Positions 27,095-37,622 of a DNA stretch of 64,000 nucleotides are shown piece by piece. Source of the stretch: JBNJFY01 sp051747265 (lineage in GTDB: Bacteria; Bacteroidota; Rhodothermia; Balneolales; Balneolaceae); NCBI GenBank assembly GCA_051747265.1, contig JBNJFY010000008.1:111972-175971 (forward strand). Reading direction: 5' to 3'. The notes below the pieces were generated by a model that saw only the letters and a list, made by a program, of their open reading frames with translations, ran no database searches and was not told the origin of the DNA. Both the position numbers and the translations under genes were made by a program. How positions within the stretch are numbered: the first letter of the stretch is position 1; every line of letters starts with the position of its first letter.

Positions 27095-28120
27095 ATGAGC
27101 GCTAAAACCATATTAGTAACCGGGGCAGCCGGCTTTATCGGATATCATCTGGCCCAACGGCTGCATCAAGAGGGGCATCATGTAATCGGCATTGATAATA
27201 TCAATGATTACTACTCCACCAGTCTGAAGCAGGATCGGATTGATACATTAGCCCAAGCCAGTCGTGTCCAATTCCGGCAGATGGATTTGGGGGATGATGA
27301 AGCCATTGAGGCACTATTTGAGGAGTATCCATTCGAGGTAGTGATTAACCTGGCCGCCCAAGCTGGGGTTCGATATTCATTGAAGAACCCCAAAGCTTAT
27401 ACCAATTCGAATTTAGTAGGGTTCGCTAATATACTGGAAGCTTGTCGACACCATGAGATCAAGCATCTACTGTATGCCTCTTCCTCCAGTGTGTATGGAT
27501 CCAATCAGAAGCAGCCCTTCTCGGAGCATCACAGCACGCAGCACCCGCAATCGCTTTACGCGGCTACCAAGAAATCCAATGAGATGCTGGCCCACAGTTA
27601 CGCGCACCTGTTTGGATTACCGGTCACCGGGTTGCGGTTCTTTACTGTCTATGGCCCATGGGGACGTCCGGATATGGCTTATTACAAGTTCGCCAAGATG
27701 ATGATGAACGAGCAACCGCTGCCCCTCTATAACGGGGGCGATATGTACCGCGATTTCACCTATATCGATGATATCGTGGAGGCTATCGTGCGTTTGTTGG
27801 ACTATCAGCCTCAGGGCGATGCGCAATGGGAAGCCGATAACGCCCACCCGGATCCGGCTACCAGCGCCGCTCCGTACCGGATTTTTAACATCGGTCGCAA
27901 TCAGCCGGTGCACTTGCTGAAGATGGTGGATCTGTTGGAAGAGTACTTAGGTGTGGAAGCTATACGTGAGGATAAGCCTATGCCCGCCACCGAAGTGTAC
28001 AAAACCTGGGCGGATTCATCGGAGCTCTACGAGCTAATCGGCTTTGAGCCTACTGTTGACCTGGAAGAAGGATTGCAGAAATTCGTGGATTGGTTCACCA
28101 CTTATGAGACAACGTCATAG
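27095..28120 (+). CDS. UDP-glucuronate 4-epimerase (extended SDR family)
   Basis: The 341-residue protein has VTGAAGFIGYHLAQRL (NAD site), NLAAQAGVRYSL, SSSSVYG, YAATKKSNE (catalytic Tyr-x3-Lys) and RFFTVYGPWGRPDM with YRDFTYIDDIV. The NINDYYS segment and the GVRYSLKNP motif are characteristic of the GlcA/GalA epimerase subgroup (CapI type). It would supply UDP-galacturonate. The gene stands alone, with cloverleaf repeats on both sides, so it looks like a separately inserted cassette. Confidence 0.9.
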   Translation: MSAKTILVTGAAGFIGYHLAQRLHQEGHHVIGIDNINDYYSTSLKQDRIDTLAQASRVQFRQMDLGDDEAIEALFEEYPFEVVINLAAQAGVRYSLKNPKAYTNSNLVGFANILEACRHHEIKHLLYASSSSVYGSNQKQPFSEHHSTQHPQSLYAATKKSNEMLAHSYAHLFGLPVTGLRFFTVYGPWGRPDMAYYKFAKMMMNEQPLPLYNGGDMYRDFTYIDDIVEAIVRLLDYQPQGDAQWEADNAHPDPATSAAPYRIFNIGRNQPVHLLKMVDLLEEYLGVEAIREDKPMPATEVYKTWADSSELYELIGFEPTVDLEEGLQKFVDWFTTYETTS

Positions 28121-28278
28121 AATTTGAATGGTCATGTAGCTCGGGCATCCTTGCCCGAGAGTGTGCCCGAAGGCAATAGTCTGCCCTCCAACAAGCCCCA
28201 CCCTAAATCCCGCCCCATGTCACAGGCTCCATAGGGAGGGACTTTCCACCGAGCTCGATATCCAATATCCAGCACACA
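28121..28278 (+). repeat. REP-like site and repeat leader downstream of the epimerase
   Basis: GTAG plus CTCGGGCA-TCCT-TGCCCGAG lies at 28135-28158, 15 nt after the stop. It is followed by the CCCC...GGGAGGGAC leader of the cloverleaf unit. Confidence 0.7.
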
Positions 28279-28482
28279 TACGTGCTCCCTGCCAGTGGTT
28301 AGTTTAAAACGATCTGTGCGTGGGAAGGTCTCAGGGAGCTGGGCGTTACGAGCGGTAGCGAGTAATGCTCTGAGGGTGTACTACTCGCTAGTGCGCATAC
28401 ACCCTCAGTCCGGCTGATGGTGTATCACAAGCCCTACAGCTCATAAACGATCAGCCGGCCAGCTCCCTGAAGGGAGCACGTA
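28279..28482 (+). repeat. Cloverleaf element, copy F
   Basis: A complete copy with perfect outer stem TACGTGCTCCCT/AGGGAGCACGTA, hairpin loop GGTA, third arm GAGGGTGTA/TACACCCTC and fourth arm CCGGCTGAT/ATCAGCCGG. This is the cleanest copy to use as a reference. Confidence 0.82.
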
Positions 28483-28616
28483 TGTAAAGCCAATAATCAA
28501 CCATACACCGCCGGGCATTGAAATACCCGTCTGATTACAACCTCGCCCCATTGGGGCTGGGTTTGATGCCAGGATCAGAGCAATCAAGCTTAATGAAAAG
28601 AACTTGCTAGCCCCAC

Positions 28617-28640
28617 GTAGCTCGGGCATCCCTGCCCGAG
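28617..28640 (+). repeat. REP-like element GTAG + CTCGGGCA/TGCCCGAG
   Basis: Same layout as 26530, loop TCCC. It lies between cloverleaf copies F and G. Confidence 0.7.
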
Positions 28641-28773
28641 AGTGTGCCATCAGCAAGCCATTATCAAAGCTGTCATTGCCCCACCCTAAATCCCTCCCCA
28701 TGTCTTCCGAAAGCATGCGGAATCCATAGGGAGGGACTTTCAACCGAGCTCGATATCTAATATCCAGCACACA

Positions 28774-29036
28774 TACGTGCTCCCTACCAGTGGTTAGTTT
28801 TAAACGATCTGTGCGTGGGAAGGTCTCAGGGAGCTGGGCGTTACGAGCGGTAGCGAGTAATGCTCTGAGGGTGTACTACTCGCTAGTGCGCATACACCCT
28901 CAGTCCGGCTGATGTTGTATCACAAGCCCTACAGCTCATCTATGTTCAGCCGACCAGCTCCTCCCGCATTCCCGGGACAGGCTGGGCCTTCACATTTCTG
29001 AGAAGCATATATCTCAGAGCCGGCAGGGAGCACGTA
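28774..29036 (+). repeat. Cloverleaf element, copy G
   Basis: A complete copy. Its 3' inner arm has the extension that is the exact reverse complement, over 30 nt, of the 5' arm of copy A, and is followed by the CTTCACATTTCTGA insert also seen in copy D. Confidence 0.8.
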
Positions 29037-29102
29037 TGTAAAGCCAATAATCAACCGCCAACCCACACAGCAAGCCCCCCAACAAACCTATCCGTGCAAA
29101 AC

Positions 29103-29548
29103 CGTCGTCCGTAGACCGTAGACAAAACCAGCCAAGCCCCCAAAACCCACCCCGAAAAGACCGACGTCACCTATGGTTCAAAGTTGAAAGTTAGAAGGTT
29201 CAAAGTTACAACGTCGCTACAGAAAACCTTCAACCTTTAACATTCAACTCATTAACCAAGCCAACCCCAAACAAGAGCAAATTATCCAAACCAACCCCGT
29301 AACCACGATAGTCCATAATCAAACGCCAATCGTCAACACACAACCAGCAAGCCCCCAACAAACCCATCCGTGAAAGCGGTCGTCCGAAGACCGTCGTCCG
29401 TCGTCCGACGCCACCCCAAGGCAAGCCCCCTAAAATCCAACCCGTAAAAAACCGTCGTCAGTGGTCCGTCGTCCGTCGACAAAACCAGGCAAGCCCCCAA
29501 AACCTACCCCCGTAAAGTCCGTCGTCCGTGGTCTGTCGTCCGTCGTCC
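29103..29548 (+). repeat. Blocks of degenerate heptamer repeats
   Basis: Runs of three to five 7-nt units ending in GTC or GAC occur at 29103-29124, 29306-29336, 29377-29410, 29453-29481 and 29516-29548 (for example CGTCGTC, CGTGGTC, TGTCGTC). A second type, AGTTGAA-like heptamers at 29175-29210, is followed by its inverse at 29226-29257 (CTTCAAC, CTTTAAC). Blocks are separated by a recurring spacer containing CAAGCCCCC and CCCGTAA. No gene is seen between 29037 and 29745. Confidence 0.75.
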
Positions 29549-29745
29549 CCACCAGCAAGCCCATAAAAACCACCCCGTAACATCCACTGCCCCAAAAAGG
29601 GAACAAACCACCAAAACCCAAGTACCACTTTTATCTTTCACCAACGCTTAATACCTTCATGCTTCGCAAGATCACAGAGAGCGCAGATACACCTCCAATA
29701 GTGACGGGGAAACCACTAATGAACGTAACACAACAACCATAGCTC

Positions 29746-31047
<1,302 letters not shown>

Positions 31048-31120
31048 GAAACTTGGTATTAAAAGGTTATTAACGGATTTAGTTACAACTATTTAGATTT
31101 ATTAATTAAGCATAAGTAAT

Positions 31121-31993
31121 ATGAAAGGGATTATACTAGCCGGAGGATCTGGTACACGTTTATATCCGATTACCAAAGCAATTAGCAAGCAGTTGATGCC
31201 AGTATATGACAAGCCAATGATCTACTACCCACTTTCGGTACTAATGCTGGCGGGTATTCGAGAAATTTTGATTATAACGACGCCTGAAGATAATGATAGC
31301 TTTAAGCGATTGTTGGGGGATGGTTCCGAATGGGGAATCAATCTTTCTTATGCTGTACAACCGAGTCCGGATGGTTTGGCTCAAGCATTTATTATTGGGG
31401 AAGATTTTATTGGCAATGATGATGTGTGCTTAATTTTAGGTGATAATATATTCTACGGCCAAGATTTTGGAAGAAAACTCGAACAAACAGTCCATAATCT
31501 GAATGGTGCTACTGTCTTTGGGTATCGAGTAAGTGATCCTGAGCGATTCGGTGTGGTGGAGATTGATCAAAGTAATCAGGCCACTTCTATTGAGGAGAAA
31601 CCGAAAAAGCCAAAGAGTAATCTAGCAGTAACCGGTTTGTACTTCTATGATAATCGTGTAATTGACATTGCTAAAAACGTAAATCCCTCGGAACGCGGTG
31701 AACTAGAGATAACATCGGTAAACCAGAAATATTTGGAATTGAACTCTTTATATGTTCAGGTGTTAGGTCGTGGCTATGCTTGGCTAGATACCGGAACCCA
31801 CGATGCTATGAGTGAAGCTTCACAGTATGTAGAAATATTAGAGCGACGACAAGGATATAAAATTGCCTGTCTCGAAGAAATTGCGTGGAGAAAAGAATGG
31901 ATTACTGATGATAAAGTATTAGAAAAAGCTAGTGAGCTAAGGAAAAATGGATATGGAGAATATCTCAAGAGTATAATAACTAGAGAACTCTAG
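31121..31993 (+). CDS. rmlA: Glucose-1-phosphate thymidylyltransferase
   Basis: The 290-residue protein has the RmlA signature GGSGTRLYPITKAISKQL, YDKPMIYYPLSVLMLAGI, EDNDSFKRLLGDGSEWG, LGDNIFYG and GRGYAWLDTGTHDAM. It makes dTDP-glucose from dTTP and glucose-1-phosphate, the first step to dTDP-rhamnose and other deoxysugars. RmlC is at 38635; RmlB and RmlD are not in the window. Its stop is adjacent to the next ATG. A second copy lies at 58410. Confidence 0.93.
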   Translation: MKGIILAGGSGTRLYPITKAISKQLMPVYDKPMIYYPLSVLMLAGIREILIITTPEDNDSFKRLLGDGSEWGINLSYAVQPSPDGLAQAFIIGEDFIGNDDVCLILGDNIFYGQDFGRKLEQTVHNLNGATVFGYRVSDPERFGVVEIDQSNQATSIEEKPKKPKSNLAVTGLYFYDNRVIDIAKNVNPSERGELEITSVNQKYLELNSLYVQVLGRGYAWLDTGTHDAMSEASQYVEILERRQGYKIACLEEIAWRKEWITDDKVLEKASELRKNGYGEYLKSIITREL

Positions 31994-33442
31994 ATGTCCT
32001 CCCTACGAGAAAAAACAGGTAAAGCACTTTTTTGGGATTTAATAGGTAACTATGGTGGACAAATAAGTGGCTTTATAATATCAATATTTTTGGCGAGGCT
32101 GCTAGAGCCAAAGGAGTTTGGGTTAGTGGGCATGTCTCTTGTATTCATTAATATCATGAAGGTATTAATGGATATGGGTTTAGCTTCTGCTTTAGTACAA
32201 AATAAAAATAATACTTCGCGTACCTACTCTTCAGTATTCTATGTTAATATAACTTTCGCAATATTATTAACCGTAATTATTTACTCGTCTGCACCGTGGA
32301 TAGGAATATTTTACAATAGTGATACTGTAACACAACTAGTTCGTTTCCTTTCTATCAGCTTTTTCATAAGTAGTTTCAATATCGTACAAAGTACGATATT
32401 GACAATAAATCTTGATTTCAAAAATTTAACATATCGAGATTTATTTTCTAAAATTGTTGCAGGATTTGTTGCGGTTATTTTTGCTTATAAAGGATATGGA
32501 GTATATGCTTTAGTTATTCAACTGATTTTATCGGAGATAGTTAAAAGTATACTTTTATGGAAGGTTACAGAATGGTACCCTAAGTTTGAGTTTTCTCTTA
32601 ATGAAGTTAAAAAATTAACAGGCTTTTCTATTTATGTATTAGCGGCACAGTCAGCTAACAAGGTGATAAGCGAGCTTGATACATTAGTAGTGGGCAAGCT
32701 ATTTAGTTCGAGTCTATTGGGATTTTATTCCAGAGCTAATAGCTTGAATCAGTTAATCATTAGAAATTCTAGTACTAGTTTAAAAAAAGTTTTTTTTCCA
32801 GTTTTAAGTAAGGTACAAGATGATGAAGAACGGTTTACTAAAATTTTTCTTCAAGTCATAGATATTGTTTCGGGATTGGCAGTAATGCTTACGGGAATTT
32901 TCTTTCTTGGGGGAGAAGAATTGATTATTGGTTTATTTGGCGAAAAATGGGAACCTTCTGTTCTTATTTTCCAAATTTTAATCTTAAGAGGATTTACCTA
33001 TCCCATTAGTGCTATTATTGTGAATGCCTTTTTGGCAAAGGGAAAATCAAAAGAGAATTTTCATTATGGTAATATCAGGAAAGCCCTTCAGTTACTTCCA
33101 TTATTGATTGCTTATTTATACGGGTTTTACCCATTTATCTACTCATTAGTGGGTATAAGTACTTTGGGTTGGTTGCTAAACAACTTTTTTGCGACCTACA
33201 GTTTGGGAATTCCTTTTGCTGATCAAATAAAAGCTGTTGGACTCTATCTTCTTATGGGAAGTACAATTGTTGCCTTAATTACACTCTTATTCCCAGAGGG
33301 CCGAAACTATTTAATGGCAATAACCAAAGCCGTTACGTTTATATTATTATATTTAGGGATTGCGAACTCAATCAATTCAGTGTTAACTGAAGAAGGGAAA
33401 TTTTACTTAAAGAGAGCATGGCAAAAATCAAGAAATTTATAA
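31994..33442 (+). CDS. Oligosaccharide flippase (Wzx-like, MOP family)
   Basis: The 482-residue polytopic protein has SLREKTGKALFWDLIGNYG, IFLARLLEPKEFGLVGMSL and MDMGLASALVQNK, the same family pattern as 3803 but diverged. It begins directly after the RmlA stop and overlaps the next start by 25 nt. Expected substrate: the lipid-linked repeat unit of the sulfated glycan made by this cassette. Confidence 0.88.
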   Translation: MSSLREKTGKALFWDLIGNYGGQISGFIISIFLARLLEPKEFGLVGMSLVFINIMKVLMDMGLASALVQNKNNTSRTYSSVFYVNITFAILLTVIIYSSAPWIGIFYNSDTVTQLVRFLSISFFISSFNIVQSTILTINLDFKNLTYRDLFSKIVAGFVAVIFAYKGYGVYALVIQLILSEIVKSILLWKVTEWYPKFEFSLNEVKKLTGFSIYVLAAQSANKVISELDTLVVGKLFSSSLLGFYSRANSLNQLIIRNSSTSLKKVFFPVLSKVQDDEERFTKIFLQVIDIVSGLAVMLTGIFFLGGEELIIGLFGEKWEPSVLIFQILILRGFTYPISAIIVNAFLAKGKSKENFHYGNIRKALQLLPLLIAYLYGFYPFIYSLVGISTLGWLLNNFFATYSLGIPFADQIKAVGLYLLMGSTIVALITLLFPEGRNYLMAITKAVTFILLYLGIANSINSVLTEEGKFYLKRAWQKSRNL

Positions 33443-34275
33443 GGCGGGGACTGAAAAAAATATTACCAGGTAATTTCCCTAATTTCATAATTATAGGAGC
33501 TCAAAAATCTGGTACAACTTCACTTCACTATTATCTTAACCAACATCCCGATTTAGTAGGTTCAACGCCCAAGGAATTACACTATTTTGATAGATTAGTT
33601 AATTACGGTTATGATTTAGATTGGTATAAAAGCCAGTTTTATAGAAGGTCAATTAAGGAAAAAAAGTATTTTGAGACTACACCAAGCTATATATATCATG
33701 AGTCTGTAGCCAAACAGATATATGATATAGATCCAGAGATTAAGTTAATCCTAATTCTAAGAGAGCCCACCAGTCGGGCTTATTCTGCATGGAATATGTA
33801 TCGTGAAATTTATGAGAATAATCAAGTTCATTTAATAAAAAAAGAGAGACGTCCTGGACAAGAAAATTGGATTTATAAGTGTTTATATGGAGGTAGAGAT
33901 TCATTCCCTTCTTTTTTAGAGGCTGTAAAAATTGAACAAAAATTAATAAATAATGAGCTATCTGATGAACCGGCAATTATTCGAAGGGGTATGTATGCTG
34001 AACAAATTAAATCTTATTTAAGATATTTTGATTTGCATCAAATGTTAATTCTTGGATTTAAAGATTTTACTAATAAAACTGATTTAACTTTGAGTAGGGT
34101 ATATAATTTTTTAGGCGTTAGATATGTTGGTTTTTGTAAATTTAATAAAATAGTAAAAAATTCAAGAAGGTATAACCGAAAAATAAGTACAAGTGAAAAA
34201 GAATATGTGGATAAAATATATGAAAATGCGAATAAGGAATTATTTGATTTGATTGATTTTAAAATAAATTGGTAA
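33418..34275 (+). CDS. Sulfotransferase family protein
   Basis: The 285-residue protein has IIGAQKSGTTSLHYYLNQHP (PAPS 5'-phosphosulfate loop), PKELHYFD and LILREPTSRAYSAWNMY (3'-phosphate site). It is similar in layout to the protein at 13442. It overlaps the flippase by 25 nt. The coding sequence is visibly more AT-rich than the genes before 31000. Confidence 0.88.
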   Translation: MAKIKKFIRRGLKKILPGNFPNFIIIGAQKSGTTSLHYYLNQHPDLVGSTPKELHYFDRLVNYGYDLDWYKSQFYRRSIKEKKYFETTPSYIYHESVAKQIYDIDPEIKLILILREPTSRAYSAWNMYREIYENNQVHLIKKERRPGQENWIYKCLYGGRDSFPSFLEAVKIEQKLINNELSDEPAIIRRGMYAEQIKSYLRYFDLHQMLILGFKDFTNKTDLTLSRVYNFLGVRYVGFCKFNKIVKNSRRYNRKISTSEKEYVDKIYENANKELFDLIDFKINW

Positions 34276-34294
34276 TTAATAAAAATATTTTAAA

Positions 34295-35002
34295 ATGATT
34301 AGGAAATTAAAGAAAATTATTACTTCTGAATTAATTCCTGGATTTTTGAATATAGTGGGATATCTTAGATCAATTGGTAGTAGAAAAATTTTTGGAATAG
34401 GTAGTAATAAAACAGGTACTACTTCTCTTGAAGCGGCTATGCGTGAGTTGGGTTATGTAGTTGGGCACCAGCGAACGGCAGAGAATCTCATAGATGCTTG
34501 GGCTAGAAGAGAGTTTAAACGAATTGTAAGTTATTCTAAAACCGCTCAGTTTTTCCAAGATATCCCATTTAGTAAGCCGTATACATTTGTAGTGTTAGAT
34601 TACGAATTTCCGGGTAGTAAATTCATTTTAACGGTACGTGATAATCCGGAGGAATGGTACAACTCATTGACAAAGTTTCATGCAAAACTTTGGGGTAAAG
34701 ATGGAAGGATTCCCACTAAAGAAGATTTGCAACAAGCCACCTATATTGAAAAGGGTTGGCCATGGAAAGCGAATCGTATAAGTTATAATACGCCGGATGA
34801 TAATCCATACCACAAAGAAATATTAATTCAGTATTACATTGATTATAACAAGAGTGTGAAAGAGTATTTCAGGCACCGCCCTAATGATTTACTGGTATTA
34901 AATGTAGCCGAAGTAAATGCATATCAAAAACTCTGCGATTTTTTGGGTGTGGAACCAATAGGTGATGCTTTTCCATGGAAGAATAAGACAGAAGAGGTAT
35001 AA
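34295..35002 (+). CDS. Sulfotransferase family protein (Sulfotransfer_4-like)
   Basis: The 235-residue protein has FGIGSNKTGTTSLEAAMRE as P-loop-like PAPS site and ILTVRDNPEEWYNS as the 3'-phosphate site. The short length and the LGYVVGHQ segment after the loop suggest the Sulfotransfer_4 group rather than the NodH group. It sits 19 nt after the previous sulfotransferase and 5 nt before the aminotransferase gene. Confidence 0.8.
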   Translation: MIRKLKKIITSELIPGFLNIVGYLRSIGSRKIFGIGSNKTGTTSLEAAMRELGYVVGHQRTAENLIDAWARREFKRIVSYSKTAQFFQDIPFSKPYTFVVLDYEFPGSKFILTVRDNPEEWYNSLTKFHAKLWGKDGRIPTKEDLQQATYIEKGWPWKANRISYNTPDDNPYHKEILIQYYIDYNKSVKEYFRHRPNDLLVLNVAEVNAYQKLCDFLGVEPIGDAFPWKNKTEEV

Positions 35003-35007
35003 CCTGA

Positions 35008-36084
35008 ATGATTCCAGTAACTAAACCATTTATGCCTCCACACAAAAAATACCTGCAATATGTGCAAGGAATTTGGGAGAGGAACTACCTGACTAATAAT
35101 GGTCCATTGGTACAGAAGCTGGAGAAGAAATTGCGAGACTATTTGGGCGTTGATCACATGCTGTACCTTTCCAATGGAACAATTGCCTTACAAATTGCTA
35201 TTAAAACACTAGAATTAAAAGGTGAGATTATAACTACACCCTTTTCCTATGTAGCCACTACGTCTAGCATTGTGTGGGAGGGATGTAAGCCTGTATTTGT
35301 GGATATAGACCCAAATACACTGAATTTGAATCCCGACCTTATTGAAAATGCTATTTCGGAAAACACAACAGCAATTTTAGCCACGCATGTATTTGGTAAC
35401 CCATGCGATATTGAAACTATACAGAAGATTGCCTACAAGCATGACTTGAAAGTTATTTATGACGCTGCCCATTGTTTTGGTACAACCTACAAGGGTCTGT
35501 CGGTGTTTGAATATGGGGATATAAGCACCACTAGCTTCCATGCCACTAAGTTGTTTCATACGGTGGAAGGTGGGGCGGTGTTTACTAAAAATGAAGAACT
35601 GAATCATCGAATGAACCGAATGCGAAATTTCGGTCATGCCGGCTTTGAACAATTTGATGGGGTGGGTATTAATGGTAAGAACTCGGAATTCCACGCAGCC
35701 ATGGGTTTGTGTAATCTTGACCATGTAGAAGAGATTATGGTAAGGCGAAAACAACAATGCATGCTGTATGATGAACTATTGTCCACTTTACCAATACAAG
35801 GAATCAAGGTCCAAGATGAATCTAAATGGAATTACGCCTACTACCCCTCTATTTTCGAAAGCGAAGTAATCACCTTAAATGTGAAAAAAGCATTGGAAAA
35901 TAATAATATCTATCCTCGCCGATATTTTTATCCAAGTTTGGATACACTAGACTATGTAAAAACGAAGAATTTAATTGTATCGAAGGATATTTCAAAACGG
36001 ATATTATGCCTACCTTTGTATCACGATTTAAATAAATCTGAACAGAATAAAATATTTAAAGTAGTTAATGAAAATATAAAATAA
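35008..36084 (+). CDS. DegT/DnrJ/EryC1/StrS family PLP aminotransferase
   Basis: The 358-residue protein has TKPFMPP, YLSNGTIALQIAIK, TTPFSYVATTSSIVWEG, VFGNPCDIE, YDAAHCFG and SFHATKLFHTVEGGAV with the PLP Lys at about residue 181. The ending NNIYPRRYFYPSLD resembles the FdtB-type 3-aminotransferases of dTDP-3-amino-3,6-dideoxy sugars. That fits the RmlA upstream, though a 3,4-ketoisomerase gene is not seen. A WbpE-like role for the WbpA/WbpB pathway is an alternative. Confidence 0.86.
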   Translation: MIPVTKPFMPPHKKYLQYVQGIWERNYLTNNGPLVQKLEKKLRDYLGVDHMLYLSNGTIALQIAIKTLELKGEIITTPFSYVATTSSIVWEGCKPVFVDIDPNTLNLNPDLIENAISENTTAILATHVFGNPCDIETIQKIAYKHDLKVIYDAAHCFGTTYKGLSVFEYGDISTTSFHATKLFHTVEGGAVFTKNEELNHRMNRMRNFGHAGFEQFDGVGINGKNSEFHAAMGLCNLDHVEEIMVRRKQQCMLYDELLSTLPIQGIKVQDESKWNYAYYPSIFESEVITLNVKKALENNNIYPRRYFYPSLDTLDYVKTKNLIVSKDISKRILCLPLYHDLNKSEQNKIFKVVNENIK

Positions 36085-36092
36085 ATAATTAT

Positions 36093-36797
36093 ATGAGTGC
36101 AATTTCTGTAATGCAACCATACCTATTTCCGTATATTGGTTATTTTCAATTAATAAATAAAGTAGATCGATTCATATTTTATGATGACGTAAACTTTATA
36201 CCACGTGGATGGATTAATCGAAATAAAATTCTGATAAACGGAGAGGCAAGATATTTAACTATTCCATGCAAAGATAGTTCTCAGAATAAATTGATCAATG
36301 AAGTTGCACATGGATTAAATAATAAAACGAGAAAAAAGTTATTACGAAAAATCAAGTTTACATATAGCAATGCACCTTATTTTGAAGATGTGTATCCATT
36401 GATTGACTCTGTCCTTAATATCGATAACCAGTATATTTCTAAGTTTGCAGTGGAAAGTGTTAAAATAAGTTGCTATTATTTAAGGTTAGATTGTGATTTT
36501 AAACTAAGTTCCGATCAATATAACAATACAAGTCTTGATGCGGCAGATCGTTTGATAGATATTTGTAAACAGGAAGGAATTAGGAATTACATTAATCCTA
36601 GTGGAGGTATGGAGTTGTATAGCAAAGAATATTTCCAGAATAATGGAGTTAACTTACAGTTTTTAAAATCTGTACCCCGAAGCTATGAGCAGTTCAGTTA
36701 TGAATTTGTGCCTTGGCTTTCTATTATTGATGTAATGATGTTTAATTCTCCTGAAAAAATTAAAAACGAATTTCTGAACTCTTATAAGCTTGTATAG
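36093..36797 (+). CDS. WbqC-like family protein
   Basis: The 234-residue protein begins with the recognisable WbqC pattern VMQPYLFPYIGYFQLI, FIFYDDVNFIPRGWINRNKI and YLTIPCK. WbqC proteins occur in O-antigen and capsule clusters next to aminotransferase genes; their biochemical role is not established to my knowledge. Here it lies 8 nt after the DegT aminotransferase, a usual pairing that hints at an amino-sugar modification. Confidence 0.85.
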   Translation: MSAISVMQPYLFPYIGYFQLINKVDRFIFYDDVNFIPRGWINRNKILINGEARYLTIPCKDSSQNKLINEVAHGLNNKTRKKLLRKIKFTYSNAPYFEDVYPLIDSVLNIDNQYISKFAVESVKISCYYLRLDCDFKLSSDQYNNTSLDAADRLIDICKQEGIRNYINPSGGMELYSKEYFQNNGVNLQFLKSVPRSYEQFSYEFVPWLSIIDVMMFNSPEKIKNEFLNSYKLV

Positions 36798-36801
36798 TAG
36801 A

Positions 36802-37614
36802 ATGCAAAATATTGCAATTTTTGGAGTACCTCGTTCGGGAACATCATGGTTAGGTCAAATTTTTAACAGTTCACCCAATGTAGTATATCGCTATCAGCCT
36901 ATATTTGCCTATTCGTTTGAAGATTCTTTAACAGAAGAGAGCTCTACCAAAGAGATTCAAGAATTTCATACAAAATTATTAACAACAGATGATGATTTTG
37001 TCTGTCAGAAAAAAAATATCAGTGGAAATAAAACTCCAAAGTTTAATAAGAGAGATATAACACATCTGGTATGGAAGGAGGTTCGTTATTTAAATATAAT
37101 TGAAAATCTAATTGTAAAATCAACTATAAAAGTTATTGGTATTATTCGTCATCCTTGCGGTGTATTAAAATCCTGGATGAATGCACCTAAAGAATTTAAT
37201 AATAAGTGGGATATTAAAGAAGAATGGCGACATGCCAACAAAAAGAATACTGGGAAACATGAATTCTATGGATTCCAGAGATGGATTGAGTCAACTAAAA
37301 TATTTCTTGAATTGGAAAATGAGTATCCAAATCAATTTAAAAAAGTTAATTATGAAGCTTTATTAAATGATCCAATTCTAACTGTAAGTGAATTAATGGA
37401 CTTTGCGGGGTTAGACTATACAAATCAAACAGAAGATTTTTTGCTTAAAAGTACACAAAAATCATCTAATGATCCATATGATGTATTTCGAAAAGATAAA
37501 TCTGGTCAAGAGTGGAGAGATGAATTACCCAAATCTATAATTAATAAGATTTTAGATGATGATTGTTTTGTTGAGTTATCAGGATATTTGAGGTTAGAAA
37601 GTGATATATCATAA
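36802..37614 (+). CDS. Sulfotransferase family protein
   Basis: About 270 residues with IFGVPRSGTSWLGQIFNSSP (PAPS loop, Ser/Thr after PRSG) and VIGIIRHPCGVLKSWM (3'-phosphate site). The frame is open from TTG 36790, but ATG 36802 begins at the conserved strand and is preferred. It is followed after 8 nt by a glycosyltransferase. Confidence 0.86.
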   Translation: MQNIAIFGVPRSGTSWLGQIFNSSPNVVYRYQPIFAYSFEDSLTEESSTKEIQEFHTKLLTTDDDFVCQKKNISGNKTPKFNKRDITHLVWKEVRYLNIIENLIVKSTIKVIGIIRHPCGVLKSWMNAPKEFNNKWDIKEEWRHANKKNTGKHEFYGFQRWIESTKIFLELENEYPNQFKKVNYEALLNDPILTVSELMDFAGLDYTNQTEDFLLKSTQKSSNDPYDVFRKDKSGQEWRDELPKSIINKILDDDCFVELSGYLRLESDIS

Positions 37615-37622
37615 TATTAACA

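Noticed and set aside
29103..29548. Possible CRISPR array in the heptamer blocks
   Set aside because: There is no constant repeat of 24-40 nt with unique spacers, and no cas gene; the unit is a drifting 7-mer.
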